NCBI RefSeq assembly: GCF_019175385.1
Contig: NC_083340.1
Coordinates: 8,692,336-8,756,335 of the forward strand
DNA length: 64,000 nucleotides
Reading direction: 5' to 3'
DNA from: Lycium barbarum
Lineage: Eukaryota; Streptophyta; Magnoliopsida; Solanales; Solanaceae
Part shown: positions 21,941 to 33,630 of the stretch, in pieces
Numbering within the stretch: the stretch's first letter is position 1
Layout: the number at the start of each line of letters is the position of its first letter
Position numbers and translations under genes: made by a program
The notes under the pieces: model-generated
The model's input: only the letters and a program-made list of their open reading frames with translations
The model's database searches: none
What the model was told of the DNA's origin: nothing

Positions 21941-24900
21941 ATAGAGCCCGTTTAGATGGGCTTATAAGTTGGTCAAACCAACTTATAAGCCCTTTTTAGC
22001 TTATTGTAATGTTTGGCCACCAACTTAAAATGCTAAATTTAAGCCATAAAGTGCTTAAAGTCACCCAAAAATGAAAAATTGGGAATCCTAACTTTTTTTT
22101 TTGGAGGGTTTAAAGCCATTTTCGTTGACCATGTAAATTACTTTTATATCCCTTATAGTTTATTTTAATTCCCAAAATACTCTCTTAGCTAAAACCCTAA
22201 AATTCACGATCTGTTCTCATTTCTTCTATAACAACCCAGCCTCCACGATTTTTGTTCATCATCTTCTACAACAACGCAGCCTCCACGATCTCTGTTCATG
22301 ATCTTCTACAAAACCCAGAACTTTCTTCACTCCCACACTCACTCTCTCTCTCTAAAATTTACCCAAATCGCTGAGTTCTTGAAAAATGTAAGGTTGTAAT
22401 CTAAAATCAATGTTGAAAATCGCTTGAGTTCTTCAAGTTTCTACTGATCTAAGGTATTCTTCTTCCTTATTCTTTGATTTTGCTCTACAAATTTTCTGAT
22501 CTTCAAGTATAATTGCCTGCATATTTCCTTCAATGGCTTTTCTTTTGTTCTAGATTCTTCTGCACTTAATGGTTTTCAATGAAAATGATTTTGATTTGTT
22601 GAAACTTAATTTTGATTTATTGGTCTTTGAAGAATCAAGATGCATATGCAATCTTTAACACAAAATAGTAAGGTGATATTAATAGAGAAGTAGCACTAGT
22701 TTTAAACACGATAATCCATGCTTTTTGTCTCCAATTAGAAATAGCTGAACCCTGTTGTGCATAATGAACTGCGTGTGTGCTTTTCCCAGTAAAAATGCTA
22801 CTTTTGAAGATAAGGATATAATGATCAAATTCTCCTTCAGTCCTAGTATTGTGGAAAAAGAGGAAAAAGTAAATATTCGCACTATGATCTGTTCTGTTTA
22901 TTTTGATATTTGTCTTGAATATTTTTGTTTTGTTTTATGTTTGTGATCATTATTCAGCTATAAAGCCACGGAACCAAGTGTTCATTATTCCAACAGACCG
23001 CTGTGGTAAAACCGGTCTCCAAAACCATATTGTATCAATTGACCATTAAAGTTTAGTGACTTCATTCCTTGGTTCCGTTGCACTTTGTTTGGTAATTTTC
23101 CCATCCATACAGCTGATTTACTGATAGATCTGTGTAGTGACTAGTGAGTGAAATCTCACTGATATAAGATACTTTTCAAGTGTCCATAAGTGCATTTAAG
23201 TATGTACGGACATACTAACTTACAAAAATAGTTGTCGTTCTATATGAATATCTGCATACACACACACACATGTTGATTACTCTCGCTACTGCTGTCTGGT
23301 ATGCTCTACTTTGGAACTTCCTCCCTTCAGTGGAGGAGCTGATTTAATGTTCCTGACGTTGTATTTTGTAGCATGATCTGCATTATTAAGTCAGTAAATG
23401 TTTCTATAAAACCTCAAGAGTCTTTGACCCATTGTCATCATAAGGGTTAGTTTGTTATATTCTTACTAATTTTGTTTTGCTTGTCTTTTGTTTTTAACGT
23501 TCTTTTTCTCTTTTAACAAGAGGATTAAGTGTAAATTAGGAAAATAAGATTGTCTGAGTTTGATGGTTTGGTTGAGGGCTGAGGATTGGGATCATTTGAG
23601 ACCATTCGTCAAAGATGACGACTATGTTCTTAGAATCTTAGTAGTGGATATAGACCTCATACGTACCACTTCTATTTTGGTTTTCCAATTTATTTGTTAC
23701 CATTAATTCTTTTGTTTGTTTAAGAAAAAGATAGTTTTTTATATTTAAAAAATACTAGTTAATTTTGTTTTGGGTTTTGCCGTTAACATAATTTGTTAGA
23801 ATCTACTGTATGCCAAGACAAACCATATTTGGTAAAGGTCACTTTTTATTCATATCTATTCTGTGTCAAAAAGTTCTTTTATTTTTATTTTTATAAAGAA
23901 CTCCATGTTCAATTAAATTATAGCAACAAACTACTTAGGACATAGTGAATAACTTTCTTAAGACTGATTATAATAAAAGAGAAAAGGTTCGTGTTGTCCG
24001 AGTTTAGAACGTTTGATTTTTAGCTGGTGTTTGTTCTTTCAAAAAGGTTTTTCAATTTTTCTGAAATTCTTTTTTAACCAAACACCATTAGAAAATTAGA
24101 GGAGAGTTTTAAATTTTGATAGGAACTTTGTGCATTGTGTTAAGGTATCAGTATATAATAGATATGGCAGACATCAGACGCTTCAATGTTTAGTGATACG
24201 TGCAGTTATGGAAATTTAACTATTTACATTCTTCTTGTAGAAATGTAGTAGAGCGCACATTTGGCGTTTGGAAAGCAAGATGATCTATTTTGAGAGACAT
24301 GCCAAACTATCACATTGACACACAAAGGGACATCGTACTTGCTACTATGGCCATTCACAATTATATTAGAAAGAAATGCAATGTGGATGATGCATTTCAA
24401 ACAGCCGAGAATGAGAGCTATATTCCATCGGTTGATTCTAATGATATTGGCACAACTTCAAGAGCTAACAATGTAGATGTCGAAGATGTAGGAGAACAAA
24501 ATGATGTTTATTGGATGGGGTTTCGTGATATGATTGCTAGTGACATTTCTAATGCTTGATGCTTGTATTATATGAATATTTTCCACTTCTTATATTTATA
24601 GTGGAGTGCTTTCGGTTGTATTAGCACTTTTATTAAGTACATCTTATGCCTTTTGCAGGCTTATAGAGGCAACCACAACTGTTTAGAGTCTGAGAAATAT
24701 ATTATTATCGCACTGTTATTGCCAATGGTTCGACTCTTTTTGAATGGTAATAAATAGGAATGATCACAGAGGGCCTGTAACAACACCTTGGTTTAAGCAG
24801 TATGTTCAGATTTCCAGTATGTACCTCAACGTACAAGCAAATAATGAAATACCAACCACCCACATTTCCAACACTAACAATATGTGCTACTATTTTTTTT

Positions 24901-25372
24901 GCAGTTGTTACTAATAAGAAAAATAAAGTTATCTTCTAAGCGAATAAAAAGGTCTAGTATATTGAACAATTACACAAATGACAGAAACTTCTTCCATAGA
25001 CTAGCCATATATGAAAAACTACACCTGAATTCGTAAATTTGTTTGAGATGGAATTCTATATGTACAGGTAAAGTGGAAGTGATTTTAAAATATAAATTAC
25101 TTTTGATTTGAATCAATTTTAGAGTTTAAAAATCTTTTAAATCAACTTATTAGGGTGTTAACAGCTTTAAGGGTATTTCAGTCATTTTGACAGAAAATAA
25201 GTGCTTAACAGCACTTATTTACCAAACACATCAACAACTTATTTTCAGCATAAGCACTTTTATCCAAACACTCAACTGCTTATTTATAAAAATAACTTTC
25301 AGCACTTAAAAGTTCTAAAAGCACTTTATACATAAAAGTCACTTTTTTTAAACCCATCCAAACGGGCTCATA
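21941..25372 (+). mobile_element. PIF/Harbinger-type element, internally decayed (3426 bp)
   Basis: The element at 21944-25369 has inverted ends GAGCCCGTTTAGATGGG and the complement of CCCATCCAAACGGGCTC. The trinucleotide ATA is repeated on both sides (21941-21943, 25370-25372). The subterminal regions carry inverted TAAGCACTTT / AAAGTGCTTA-type blocks. It encodes the decayed C-terminus of a HARBI1-like transposase on + (24242-24559). It sits inside the Helitron, so it inserted later. Direct repeats with GCCTCCACGATNT near 22240-22310 may be part of a duplicated 5' leader. Confidence 0.75.
24242..24559 (+). pseudogene. HARBI1/PIF-like transposase C-terminal pseudogene
   Basis: The frame from 24242 reads NVVERTFGVWKAR, then an in-frame TGA (24281-24283) where the family has Trp, then SILRDMPNYHIDTQRDIV and an 89-residue open end finishing DMIASDISNA. 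VERTFGVxKxRW...ILR.MP.Y....Q..IV.A....HNYIR is the conserved DDE-superfamily end of PIF/Harbinger transposases, including ALP1-like proteins. The region with the first two catalytic Asp residues was not found upstream, so the gene is truncated as well as interrupted. AG|AAAT at 24240 resembles an intron acceptor, as is common in this family. The acidic tail SRANNVDVEDVGEQND is normal for this group. Confidence 0.75.
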
Positions 25373-25862
25373 TTAGAGATCACCACAACACTACAGGTTT
25401 GAATAGCACAAAACTTAAATTGTTAGCTTTTTAAACACAGACTTGTGATTTAACTTCGCAAGTACACAGTAATTATCAAGAGAAATGAAAGGTGTCAATC
25501 ATTCCTTGCTGCAAAGTAGATGCCAAAAAACCAGTATGTTTAACGATGGGGATAAAATTGGAACAAAATTCCAAGTATTCATAGATATCCTTTTCCAATG
25601 TTTTCAGGCTTCCCAAACACCTTTTCGATGGGCTGCTGCTGGGAGAAAACTGATTTTTCAAGATAGGCACTTAACTTTGTTCCCTATCTACTTCCTTACC
25701 CTTTTGCTTAACGACATCAAATAGATTTTGTGGAAGAACGTATGAGAGGAAAACAACATGAACGGACCTCTTGACGCAATTCTGAATAAGAATTCCACAA
25801 GCTTATGCTTTTAATTATAAATCATATTTGAATACATACTTTGCCTCCATTTCTCTTTAAAT

Positions 25863-25950
25863 TGTAAATATCGACAAACTTTTTTTTTTTGATTAAGCAC
25901 CGGGTGTCCGGGTCTCTTTGAGCCCCGACTAATGTAAATATCGACAAACT
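25863..25950 (-). mobile_element. Truncated SINE with perfect 18-bp TSD
   Basis: Between identical 18-bp repeats TGTAAATATCGACAAACT (25863-25880, 25933-25950) lies a 52-bp insert. It is a T-run followed by GATTAAGCACCGGGTGTCCG and GGGTCTCTTTGAGCCCCGAC. On the - strand this is the 3' end of a SINE (GTCGGGGCTC...CCGGACACCCGG) plus its A-tail, cut short at the 5' side. The related relic at 10730 shares CGGGGCTC(C)AAAG. Confidence 0.8.
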
Positions 25951-26302
25951 ACTCACACCTAAAATAGAAAAAGAATTTGGAGGGGAAGGCAACAAAAGTA
26001 TTACGATAAATGATCTGATAAATTTGTACCCGATTCCAGTTCGCAAACGATGCCCAGTAAAAGTTTACTCCTTACTTCTGTAGATTATATAATATATAAT
26101 CATCTGGAATAAACAACTTTACCAATAAAAGAGAATATAAGTTCTTTCACAAAAAGGGTATACTAAGAAACACAGTAAAATCATACAGAATAGAAAGCAA
26201 ATGGAAGCAACTGCACCAAAAGAACTTAGACATACATTATAAGAGGCATAAGGGTAAAAACGAATAAGAGTGACAATGAGGAACATGAAAAGTGATCAAT
26301 AC

Positions 26303-26401
26303 CTTGCATAGGCTCAGAAGACTCCTCAAGTTGCCTCGTGAGCTAACAGAACGTGTCATTGCAACATAATCTGAGCAATATAGCAGAATATCTCCCAGGA
26401 G
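26303..26401 (-). pseudogene. MO25-like exon captured by the Helitron
   Basis: A 99-bp exon (33 codons, phase 0 at both ends, no stop) lies between a good acceptor (TTACCGTTGCAG) and donor (GTATTG). It reads LLGDILLYCSDYVAMTR, then SVSSRGNLRSLLSLCK. Plant MO25/CAB39-like scaffold proteins have LLGDILLDRSN.AVMTRYVSSR.NLRILMNLLR at this place (from memory), so the match runs through the whole exon. MO25 proteins bind and activate STE20-type kinases. No neighbouring MO25 exon was found within several kb either side, so this is an isolated piece rather than a gene. Some conserved residues have changed (for example LMNLLR to LLSLCK). Confidence 0.6.
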
Positions 26402-27286
26402 CTGCAACGGTAAAAAAGATCTACAAAGATTTTAAGAAAGAAGAAAATATGCCTTCTTTAAAGCTAAAACACATGTTCATTGGAAAAGACTGACTGTCAA
26501 AGTCAAACGAAGAATGAGGGCAGTGATAAGTTATATCTACTTTTTCTTTTGATCAAGGTTATGTAATAACCTGGTTTTACTTGTTGACACCATGTTCAAC
26601 AAAATGTAGCAGTAGCAGCACAATAAAAATACACAACGCAAGCAAATGGAATACATTCTAACATGATTTTATAACACTGCATATATATTGTTTACCAATA
26701 TTGAAAAGTAAAAGTAAATGCACCTTTTCAGCTCCTGAATGATAGAAGAGTAGGTCTTAGAACACCTGTGGAGAAAGAAAAGCCACAAAAAAAAGTATTT
26801 AGTTATTTTGGGCATATAATCAAAAGCCTTGGGTTCATTGGTACGCACAGCTCCCCAATAACGCAAGTCATTCGCGTGAATCACATATTGCACAGGGTAC
26901 TAACAGTAAAAAAAAAAAAAAAAAAAAAAAAAGGAGGAGAATTTCACCTTACAAGTCTACTTCTTAAGAAGGAAGAAAATTTTAAATAAGCAAGAAAAAC
27001 ACATATTAATAAATGACATGAAACTCAGAACTTAAACCGCAGAACCAAATTTGGCAAAAACGAAACTGTCAGAAAACGTAAGAGTTACCACCACAGTCCC
27101 ATTATGAGGCGTGGGTGAATTAAACGAAGAAAAAATTGAAAATAAGAACTTTTGAAACTAAAAGATACAGCTACCAGTGAAATATTGGTAACCAAAATAG
27201 AGAAAAACATATTACAAAGCATGAATGGGAGAGAAAGTAGCTTAACTGCAGATTTTGAATATGAAGAAACCAAAATTTTCAATGTT

Positions 27287-27428
27287 GCAGATCATGTTCA
27301 AATATTTTATCTTATGGTGAGAACCTTCTCCTGGTTTGCATATATCCACAACTTGCACTTTACAGGTCCAGTCTGGTATTTCAGGAGTGATTGCATATAT
27401 ACCAAGTCGCTGTGTCATTTTATATCCC
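27287..27428 (-). pseudogene. RPA1-like OB-fold fragment of the Helitron
   Basis: After a CAG acceptor at 27429-27431 the - strand reads MTQRLGIYAITPEIPDWTCK, then VQVVDICKPGEGSHHKIKYL. W(T/N)(C/I)KVQVV followed by a basic K(Y/F)xxMxL strand is the start of the DNA-binding OB fold in the RPA70-like proteins encoded next to RepHel in plant Helitrons. The frame then drifts out of register without the expected LQDEE, so it is truncated or decayed. It lies 130 bp downstream of the helicase stop in the same orientation. Confidence 0.5.
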
Positions 27429-27555
27429 CTGAAAAATAATTAAAGTGGGTTAAACAATCGAATAGTATGATAAAGGAAGTAAGGTTGATGAAAAATGTAA
27501 ATGCAAGTAATAACTTACATATGTTATATGAATAGTTAGTAGCTTTTTGAAAGTC

Positions 27556-27716
27556 CTAAGAGAATGCTTTATGGATAATTTCATTATATACTATATTGTA
27601 GGTAGAATGATCATCGGGATCGTCTACTGTTCTAGGTCGGATTAATATTTTTACACAGTCTGAACTTTTTGCTCTTGATAAAGCAACATAAAGTTGACAG
27701 GAGGAAAACAGACACA
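27556..27716 (-). pseudogene. PIF1-type (RepHel) helicase C-terminus
   Basis: The frame reads LFSSCQLYVALSRAKSSDCV, then KILIRPRTVDDPDD, and ends HKAFS-stop (stop 27556-27558). (V)FSxGQLYVALSRA is helicase motif VI of the PIF1/RecD family, and IRP.T.DDPD with a short tail is the usual end of plant Helitron helicases. Motif VI keeps its Arg. Only about 53 codons remain; the ATP-binding motifs upstream are absent and a stop precedes the segment. Confidence 0.7.
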
Positions 27717-29156
27717 TTTAATTTAACTTTATAATAAGCGTGAGTCGCATAGACGACTAAGGGTATTTCTGTTATTATAGCCTACAATGTGGACAAGTAA
27801 GCAAGCATAAGCTCGATACTACAATTTTTTACGTGGATATTTCGATTTGCGGTAATTAAATGGTGCCAAAAATTGAAAAGGCGTCACCGATCTGTAATAA
27901 CAAATATAAAATATACAACTACATATGCACCAGTTATCTATTTGCAAATATGCATGCGCAGATCAGATACAATTACTGGCATGCATATAAAACACCTAGC
28001 AAAAAAATATGCGAAGAGTAGGAAAACTAAAATTAAAGAAAAACTGGACAAAATTTCAAAAGAATGCAGGAGTGATGGGTAGAAACTATTGCAAGAAGAA
28101 GGGGAAAAAACAATGCGAAACTTATCAAATGTAACAACTTAGACAGAGGCAAAAAAAATTGAACCAGAGAAACCAGGAAAATATGAAGGAGGCCAGAAAA
28201 CTGAACCAGAAAAATGGAAATAAAATTGAATAGAGCTGAAAAGAACTCACCAGCAAGATCGAGAAAAGAGGACGAAGAGCACGGAGAGAGATGAAAAATA
28301 CCTGACAACATATAGATTCTGGAAATATAAGATCCACATTCCCAAGAAAGAAATCAAAACCCCGTTAACAAAATAACCACAACTCTTCAACATAAAGCTC
28401 TGAACTAATGAAAAGGGGAAAAAAACATAACTTTGCATCAAAACTTGTCAAACACAAACTGAACCACAAAAAGCTCTAACCTTTTCAATCTAGCACTTTT
28501 CTTTTCTATATTTTTTCTTTACCCTTTTATAGGGATGTGTTTTGTGTCTTGCTGCAGGTAAACTGAAACTGTAAATTGGATCCATGCTACATTATGTGCT
28601 CACAAGTTTGTCCTTCTCTTTTTCTTATCTTGCAGTTTACACCTAAAACCATGATACAATCTTAGAGTGTAAGTCAAAGTTTCTGAAGAACTATCTTGAT
28701 TACAAAAAGTAGTTTATCAATGGCTTTGGCTCAAGATCATGACAACTTACGAACTTTAGAACGTTTGCTGAATCTATTACGTTATAACATTCTTTTGGTT
28801 TTAGAATCTCTTAGAGGAAGCTAGGCAAACTTGGAGCATTGTCTTCTGTTAATAGTTTCTATTAGTTGTTGAAGCATTTTACATGGTACAAATTAAAGAT
28901 TTTACACCATTAAAAGTTTAAAACAACACTCATCAATGATGTTGTACAATTTTTTGTTCATTTATACAAGAAGAATGTTCACTTGTTTTGGAAGTGCATC
29001 TACACTTGAAAAGTCCCTGCCTTTAATTTCAAACTTGACATGACCTCACCTGTAATCACACTTTCTTCACTGCTCGACCAAAAAAGATGGGATTTGGTTC
29101 CTTTTACAGGTCATATTTGAGCTGACCATTTTGATATAACTTTCAACACAAGATTA

Positions 29157-29422
29157 TTATATATTATAAAGATAAATCAAATTTCTCCTGGAGCAACCAA
29201 ATTAGAAAATGCAGTCAACAAAAGCTCTATATTTTCATTATAATCCTAATGGTTTCATGGGAACAACATCAAAACTAAGATTCTACTTTATATATTATAA
29301 AGATAAATCAAATTTCTCCGACATCAAATTAGAAAACCTAGTCAACAAAGCTCTATATTTTCATAATAGTCCTGCTTAAAGTAATGGTTTCAAAGGAACA
29401 ACATCAAAACTAAGACTCTACT
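29157..29422. repeat. Diverged tandem duplication, about 131-bp period
   Basis: The order TATATTATAAAGATAAATCA, AATTTCTCC, ATTAGAAAA, GTCAACAAA and GCTCTATATTTTCAT is repeated at about 29157 and 29289. The copies differ by short indels and substitutions. No coding frame. Confidence 0.7.
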
Positions 29423-30040
29423 TTCTACCCAAAATTAGCAAGAAGGCTACTAAATCACCAAACTCCAAGTGCAGTAAATTTAGTCCCAAAACTCAACAAA
29501 AAATTAAACAGTGTATTCTTCAACCGGGTTTGTCATTTCAAAATTTTACAATTTTTGATTTTTTTTTTTTGGAGCAAACCCACCACCAGAAAGCTAAGCA
29601 AACAAACAAAAAGAATAAGAAGAAAGGAAGCAACCAAAAGAACCCACCAGAAAATCGGAAGAAGCAGCACATAATGGAAAAAAAGCCAAAGAACATTGAA
29701 GAGAGAGTTCATGAATATTCTGACAATAGCAATGAATTTTAAGCCATAAAACTGGTAAAAATTTGAAGAAAATTAGGGCAAGAGGGAGAAGCAGGTGAAC
29801 TTCCAGAGACACAAATTGAGGGTGAAGACGAAGCAGAGACACAAATTGAAAGATCCATCATTCCAGAATTTTGGAGTGCAAGTACACCTATTTGACCATT
29901 TGTAGAATACCGGAAATACCCTCACGGATCAAAGATATATTTACTGAATTACCCTTCGTCGTACCCAACTCTTCACTTATTAATAGTACATACACTAGAC
30001 GGTCTATATTTATGTGTATATAGTTGTCTTTGAATAGTGA

Positions 30041-31736
30041 TTTTATATATATATATATATATATATAGATATATATTATGATCAAAACACGATTAATATA
30101 ACATTGTAGTTTGTGCTCCGTATCTAAAACTTTATTATATTAATGCTTGCTACGAATACAAAATCAGCAAATTTATTAATATTTTTTAAAGAGAAGACTT
30201 GTATTTTCCTCTATTTGAGATAAAAACAATAGCAATATTTAAGCATCAGTTGATACTTTCAATTTTCATTCGATTAATTTAAAGGTGTACAATACTTATT
30301 ATTTTTTATCAAATTTTGATTTGGATAATTCTAATTCAAATTATTAAATTAATTTTACATGTTTAAAACGAAACAAAGTAGAAATTGTTTTCTATTTAAA
30401 TGAAGAAATACTATTTTTTAATTTTTGGTAAATATTCTCGGTTTAGCTCATTTTACTTGTCATGTTGTCTTGTGCATGGTTTTTTAAGAAAACGTCGATT
30501 AGAATTATAATTTGACTAATTTACCTTATTCATTGTTTGATCTCCATTTGATATATTTTTTTTACGACATTAATCTCTTTTCACATTTATTAGAGTAAGA
30601 ATAAAAATAAAAAAGTAATTAAATTCTATCTTATTTTAAAATATAAATATTTTAAGTATATTTATTTTAGTAAACATAACAAATAAATTACATGGCGGAA
30701 TAGCAAATACAACAGTTTAATATCTAGATTAGATCTCAGACTAATATAAAAAAAGAAAGAAAATTGTATGGTTTGACTATTTAACCTTTTGAAGAAAAAT
30801 AATTTCATTTGCTCCCACAAATGGATTGATACGCACGTGGCAATGAATCCATCATTATTGACTTAATGAGGTGCTTTGGAAATTACATAAATATTGTTTG
30901 ATTTTTTAATATGGGGTGCACTTTTTTTTTTGGACACTAATAATTTGCACTATTTTTATGCATATATATATATATATACATACTATGTTCAAAACACGAT
31001 TAATATAACATTGTAGTTTGTACTCCGTATCTAAAACTTTATTATATTAGTGCTTACTACGAATACAAAGTCAGCAATTTTTTTTTGACATTATTTTTTT
31101 TTAATATGGGGTTCACTTTTTTTTTTTTATATTGCTTGATTTTGTTAATATGGGATCCACTTTTTTTATCGTGAGTTTGGAGATGGTGGGTTCCAACTTT
31201 TTTTTTTTTAATATTGCTTGATGTTGTTTAGTATGGGGTGCACTTTTTTTTTTTTTGGACATTATTAGTTTACACTATTTTTATGCATATAATATATATA
31301 CATATACAATGTTTAAAACGCGATTAATATAACATTGTAGTTTGTGCTCCGTATCTAAAACTTTATTATATTAGTGTTTGCTACGAATACAAAGTCTGCA
31401 CTTTTTTTTTAACATTATATTTTTTTTTAATATGGGGTTCACTTTTTTTTATATTGCTTGATTTTGTTAATTCATTGCATGTTTTTTTTTTGACATTGTT
31501 TTTTTTTTAATATGGGATTCACTATTTTTTATATTGCTTGATTTTGTTAACATGGGGTTCACTTTTTTTTCCCCGTGAGTTTGGAGATGGTGGGTTCCAC
31601 TTTTTTTACTTTTTCTTTTTAATATTGGTTGGTTGGTGTTTAATATGGGGACCATACTTTGTTTTCTATATTGTTTAGTGTTGTTTAGTATGCGGCCCAT
31701 CCTTTTGGACATTATTAGTTTGCGCTATTTTTGTGC

Positions 31737-31790
<54 letters not shown>

Positions 31791-32489
31791 GTTCAAAACA
31801 CGATTAATATAACATTGTAGTTTGTGCTCCGTATCTAAAACTTTATTATATTAGTGTTTGCTACGAATACAAAGTCTCCATTTTTATTTTTATTTTGACA
31901 TTGTTTATTTTTTTAATATGGGGTTCACTTTTTTTTATTTTTTATATTGCTTGATTTTGTCAATATGGGATACTATGTTCAAAACACAATTAATATAACA
32001 TTGTAGTTTGTGCTCCGTATCTAAAACTTTATTATATTAGTGTTTGCTACGAATACAAAGTCTGCATGTTTTTTTTTTTTGACATTGTTTGTTTTTTTAA
32101 TATGGGATTCACTTTTTTTTATATTGCTTGATTTTGTTAATATGGGGTCCATTTTTTTTTCCCCGTGAGTTTGGAGATGGTGGGTTCCACTTTTTTTACT
32201 TCTTTTTTTAATATTGGTTGGTTGGTGTTTAATATGGGGACCACACTTTTTTTTAATGCTTAACGGATGACGATCCATTGTCCAAAACTCAATCTTCTAT
32301 ATAGTGATTTTGTTAATATGGGGTTCACTTTTTTTTCCCCGTGAGTTTGGCGATGGTGGGTTCCACTTTTTTACTTTTTTTTTTTTAATATTGGTTGGTT
32401 GGTTGGTGTTTAATATGGGGACCACACTTTTTTTTATAGTGCTTGGTATTGTTTAGTATGGGCTCACCCTTTTGGACATTATTAGTTTG

Positions 32490-32526
<37 letters not shown>

Positions 32527-33630
32527 GTTCAAAACACGATTAATATAACATTGTAATTTGTGCTCCGTATCTAAAACTTTATTATATTAGTGTTTGTTAC
32601 GAATACAAAGTCTCCACTTTTTTTTTTTTTTGACATTGTTTGTTTTTTTAATATGGGATTCACCTTTTTTTTTTATATATTGCTTGATTTTGTCAATATG
32701 GGATACTATGTTCAAAACACGATTAATATAACATTATAGTTTGTGCTCCGTATCTAAAACTTTATTATATTAGTATTTACTACGAATACAAAGTCTGCAC
32801 ATTTGTTTTTAACATTGTTTATTTTTTTAATATGGGATTTACTTCTTTTTTTATATTGCTTGATTTTGTTAATATGGGATCCACTTTTTTTTTCCGGTGA
32901 GTGAGTATGGAGATGGTGGGTTTCACTTTTTTTACTTTTTTTTTTTTTTAATATTGGTTGGTTGGTGTTTAATATGGGAACCACACTTTTTTTAAAAAAA
33001 ATATTGGCTAATGTTTAGTTGGGCCCACATTTGTTTTTTTTAAGGAAAACGGACGACGAAGTTGGGTGCAAACCCATGCTTCTTAATAGTAGTAAAATTT
33101 GTGTTCCGTATCTAAAACTTTATTATATTAGTGTTTGCTACGAATACAAAGTCTCCACTTTTTTTTTGACATTGTTTATTTTTTTAATATGGGATTCACT
33201 TTTTTTTTTATATTGTTTGATTTTGTCAATATGGGATACTATGTTCAAAACACGATTAATATAACATTGTAGTTTGTGCTCCGTATCTTAAACTTTATTA
33301 TATTAGTGTTTACTACGAATACAAAGTCTGCACATTTTTTTTGACAGTGTTTATTTTTTTAATATGGGATTTACTTTTTTTTTATATTGCTTGATTTTGT
33401 TAATATGGATCCACTTTTTTTTTCCCCGTGAATTTGAAGATGGTGAATTTCACTTTTTTTACTTTTTTTTTTAATATTGGTTGGTTGGTGTTTAATATGG
33501 GGACCACACTTTTTTTAAAAAAAATATTGACTAATGTTTAGTTGGGCCCACATTTTTTTTTTTTTTTTTTTAAGGAAAACGGACGACGAAGCTGGGTGCA
33601 AACCCATGCTTCTTAATAGTAGTAATATGC
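30041..33630. repeat. Higher-order tandem array with nine anchor copies
   Basis: An about 90-bp anchor, CACGATTAATATAACATTG followed by CTCCGTATCTAAAACTTTAT and GCTACGAATACAAAGTC, occurs near 30087, 30993, 31319, 31798, 31983, 32536, 32718, 33095 (5'-truncated) and 33250. T-rich spacers with repeated phrases lie between: TATTGCTTGATTTTGTTAAT, CCCGTGAGTTTGGAGATGGT and GGTTGGTGTTTAATATGGGG. From 31.8 kb on, anchors come in pairs 175-185 bp apart, and the pairs recur every 540-735 bp. (TA)n tracts precede several anchors. Two copies of a block with TGGGTGCAAACCCA lie near 33063 and 33594. Repetitive - strand open frames here are by-products. The source element is unknown; the anchor start (ATACTATGTTCAAAACACGA) resembles Helitron 5' ends. 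Confidence 0.75.

Larger units (their letters stand above)
18832..30040 (-). mobile_element. Helitron (about 11 kb including a nested 3.4-kb element) carrying captured gene pieces
   Basis: On the - strand the 3' terminus at 18832 has the full Helitron signature: an 8-bp-stem hairpin, a short spacer, CTAG, and a T as the next host base. Within the next 11 kb, all on the - strand, lie an RPA-like OB-fold fragment (27287-27428), the C-terminus of a PIF1-type helicase (27556-27716), an MO25-like exon (26303-26401) and a kinase fragment (21697-21918). RepHel plus RPA genes are the known gene set of plant Helitrons, and capture of host exons in the same orientation is well known. The 5' end is uncertain: A|TC at 30040/30041 is a candidate because it abuts AT-rich DNA. 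A PIF/Harbinger element (21944-25369) has split it. The replication-initiator (HUH) domain was not found, so the copy is inactive. Confidence 0.55.

Noticed and set aside
28033..28441. Hydrophobic - strand frames that could look like membrane proteins
   Set aside because: They come from A/G-rich + strand DNA (T/C-rich on the - strand), overlap in two frames and show no motif.
31467..32984. Repeated - strand frames with phrases such as SKKSGTHHLQTHGEKK
   Set aside because: They are translations of the tandem array; the similarity between them reflects the DNA repeat, and each is cut by frame changes.
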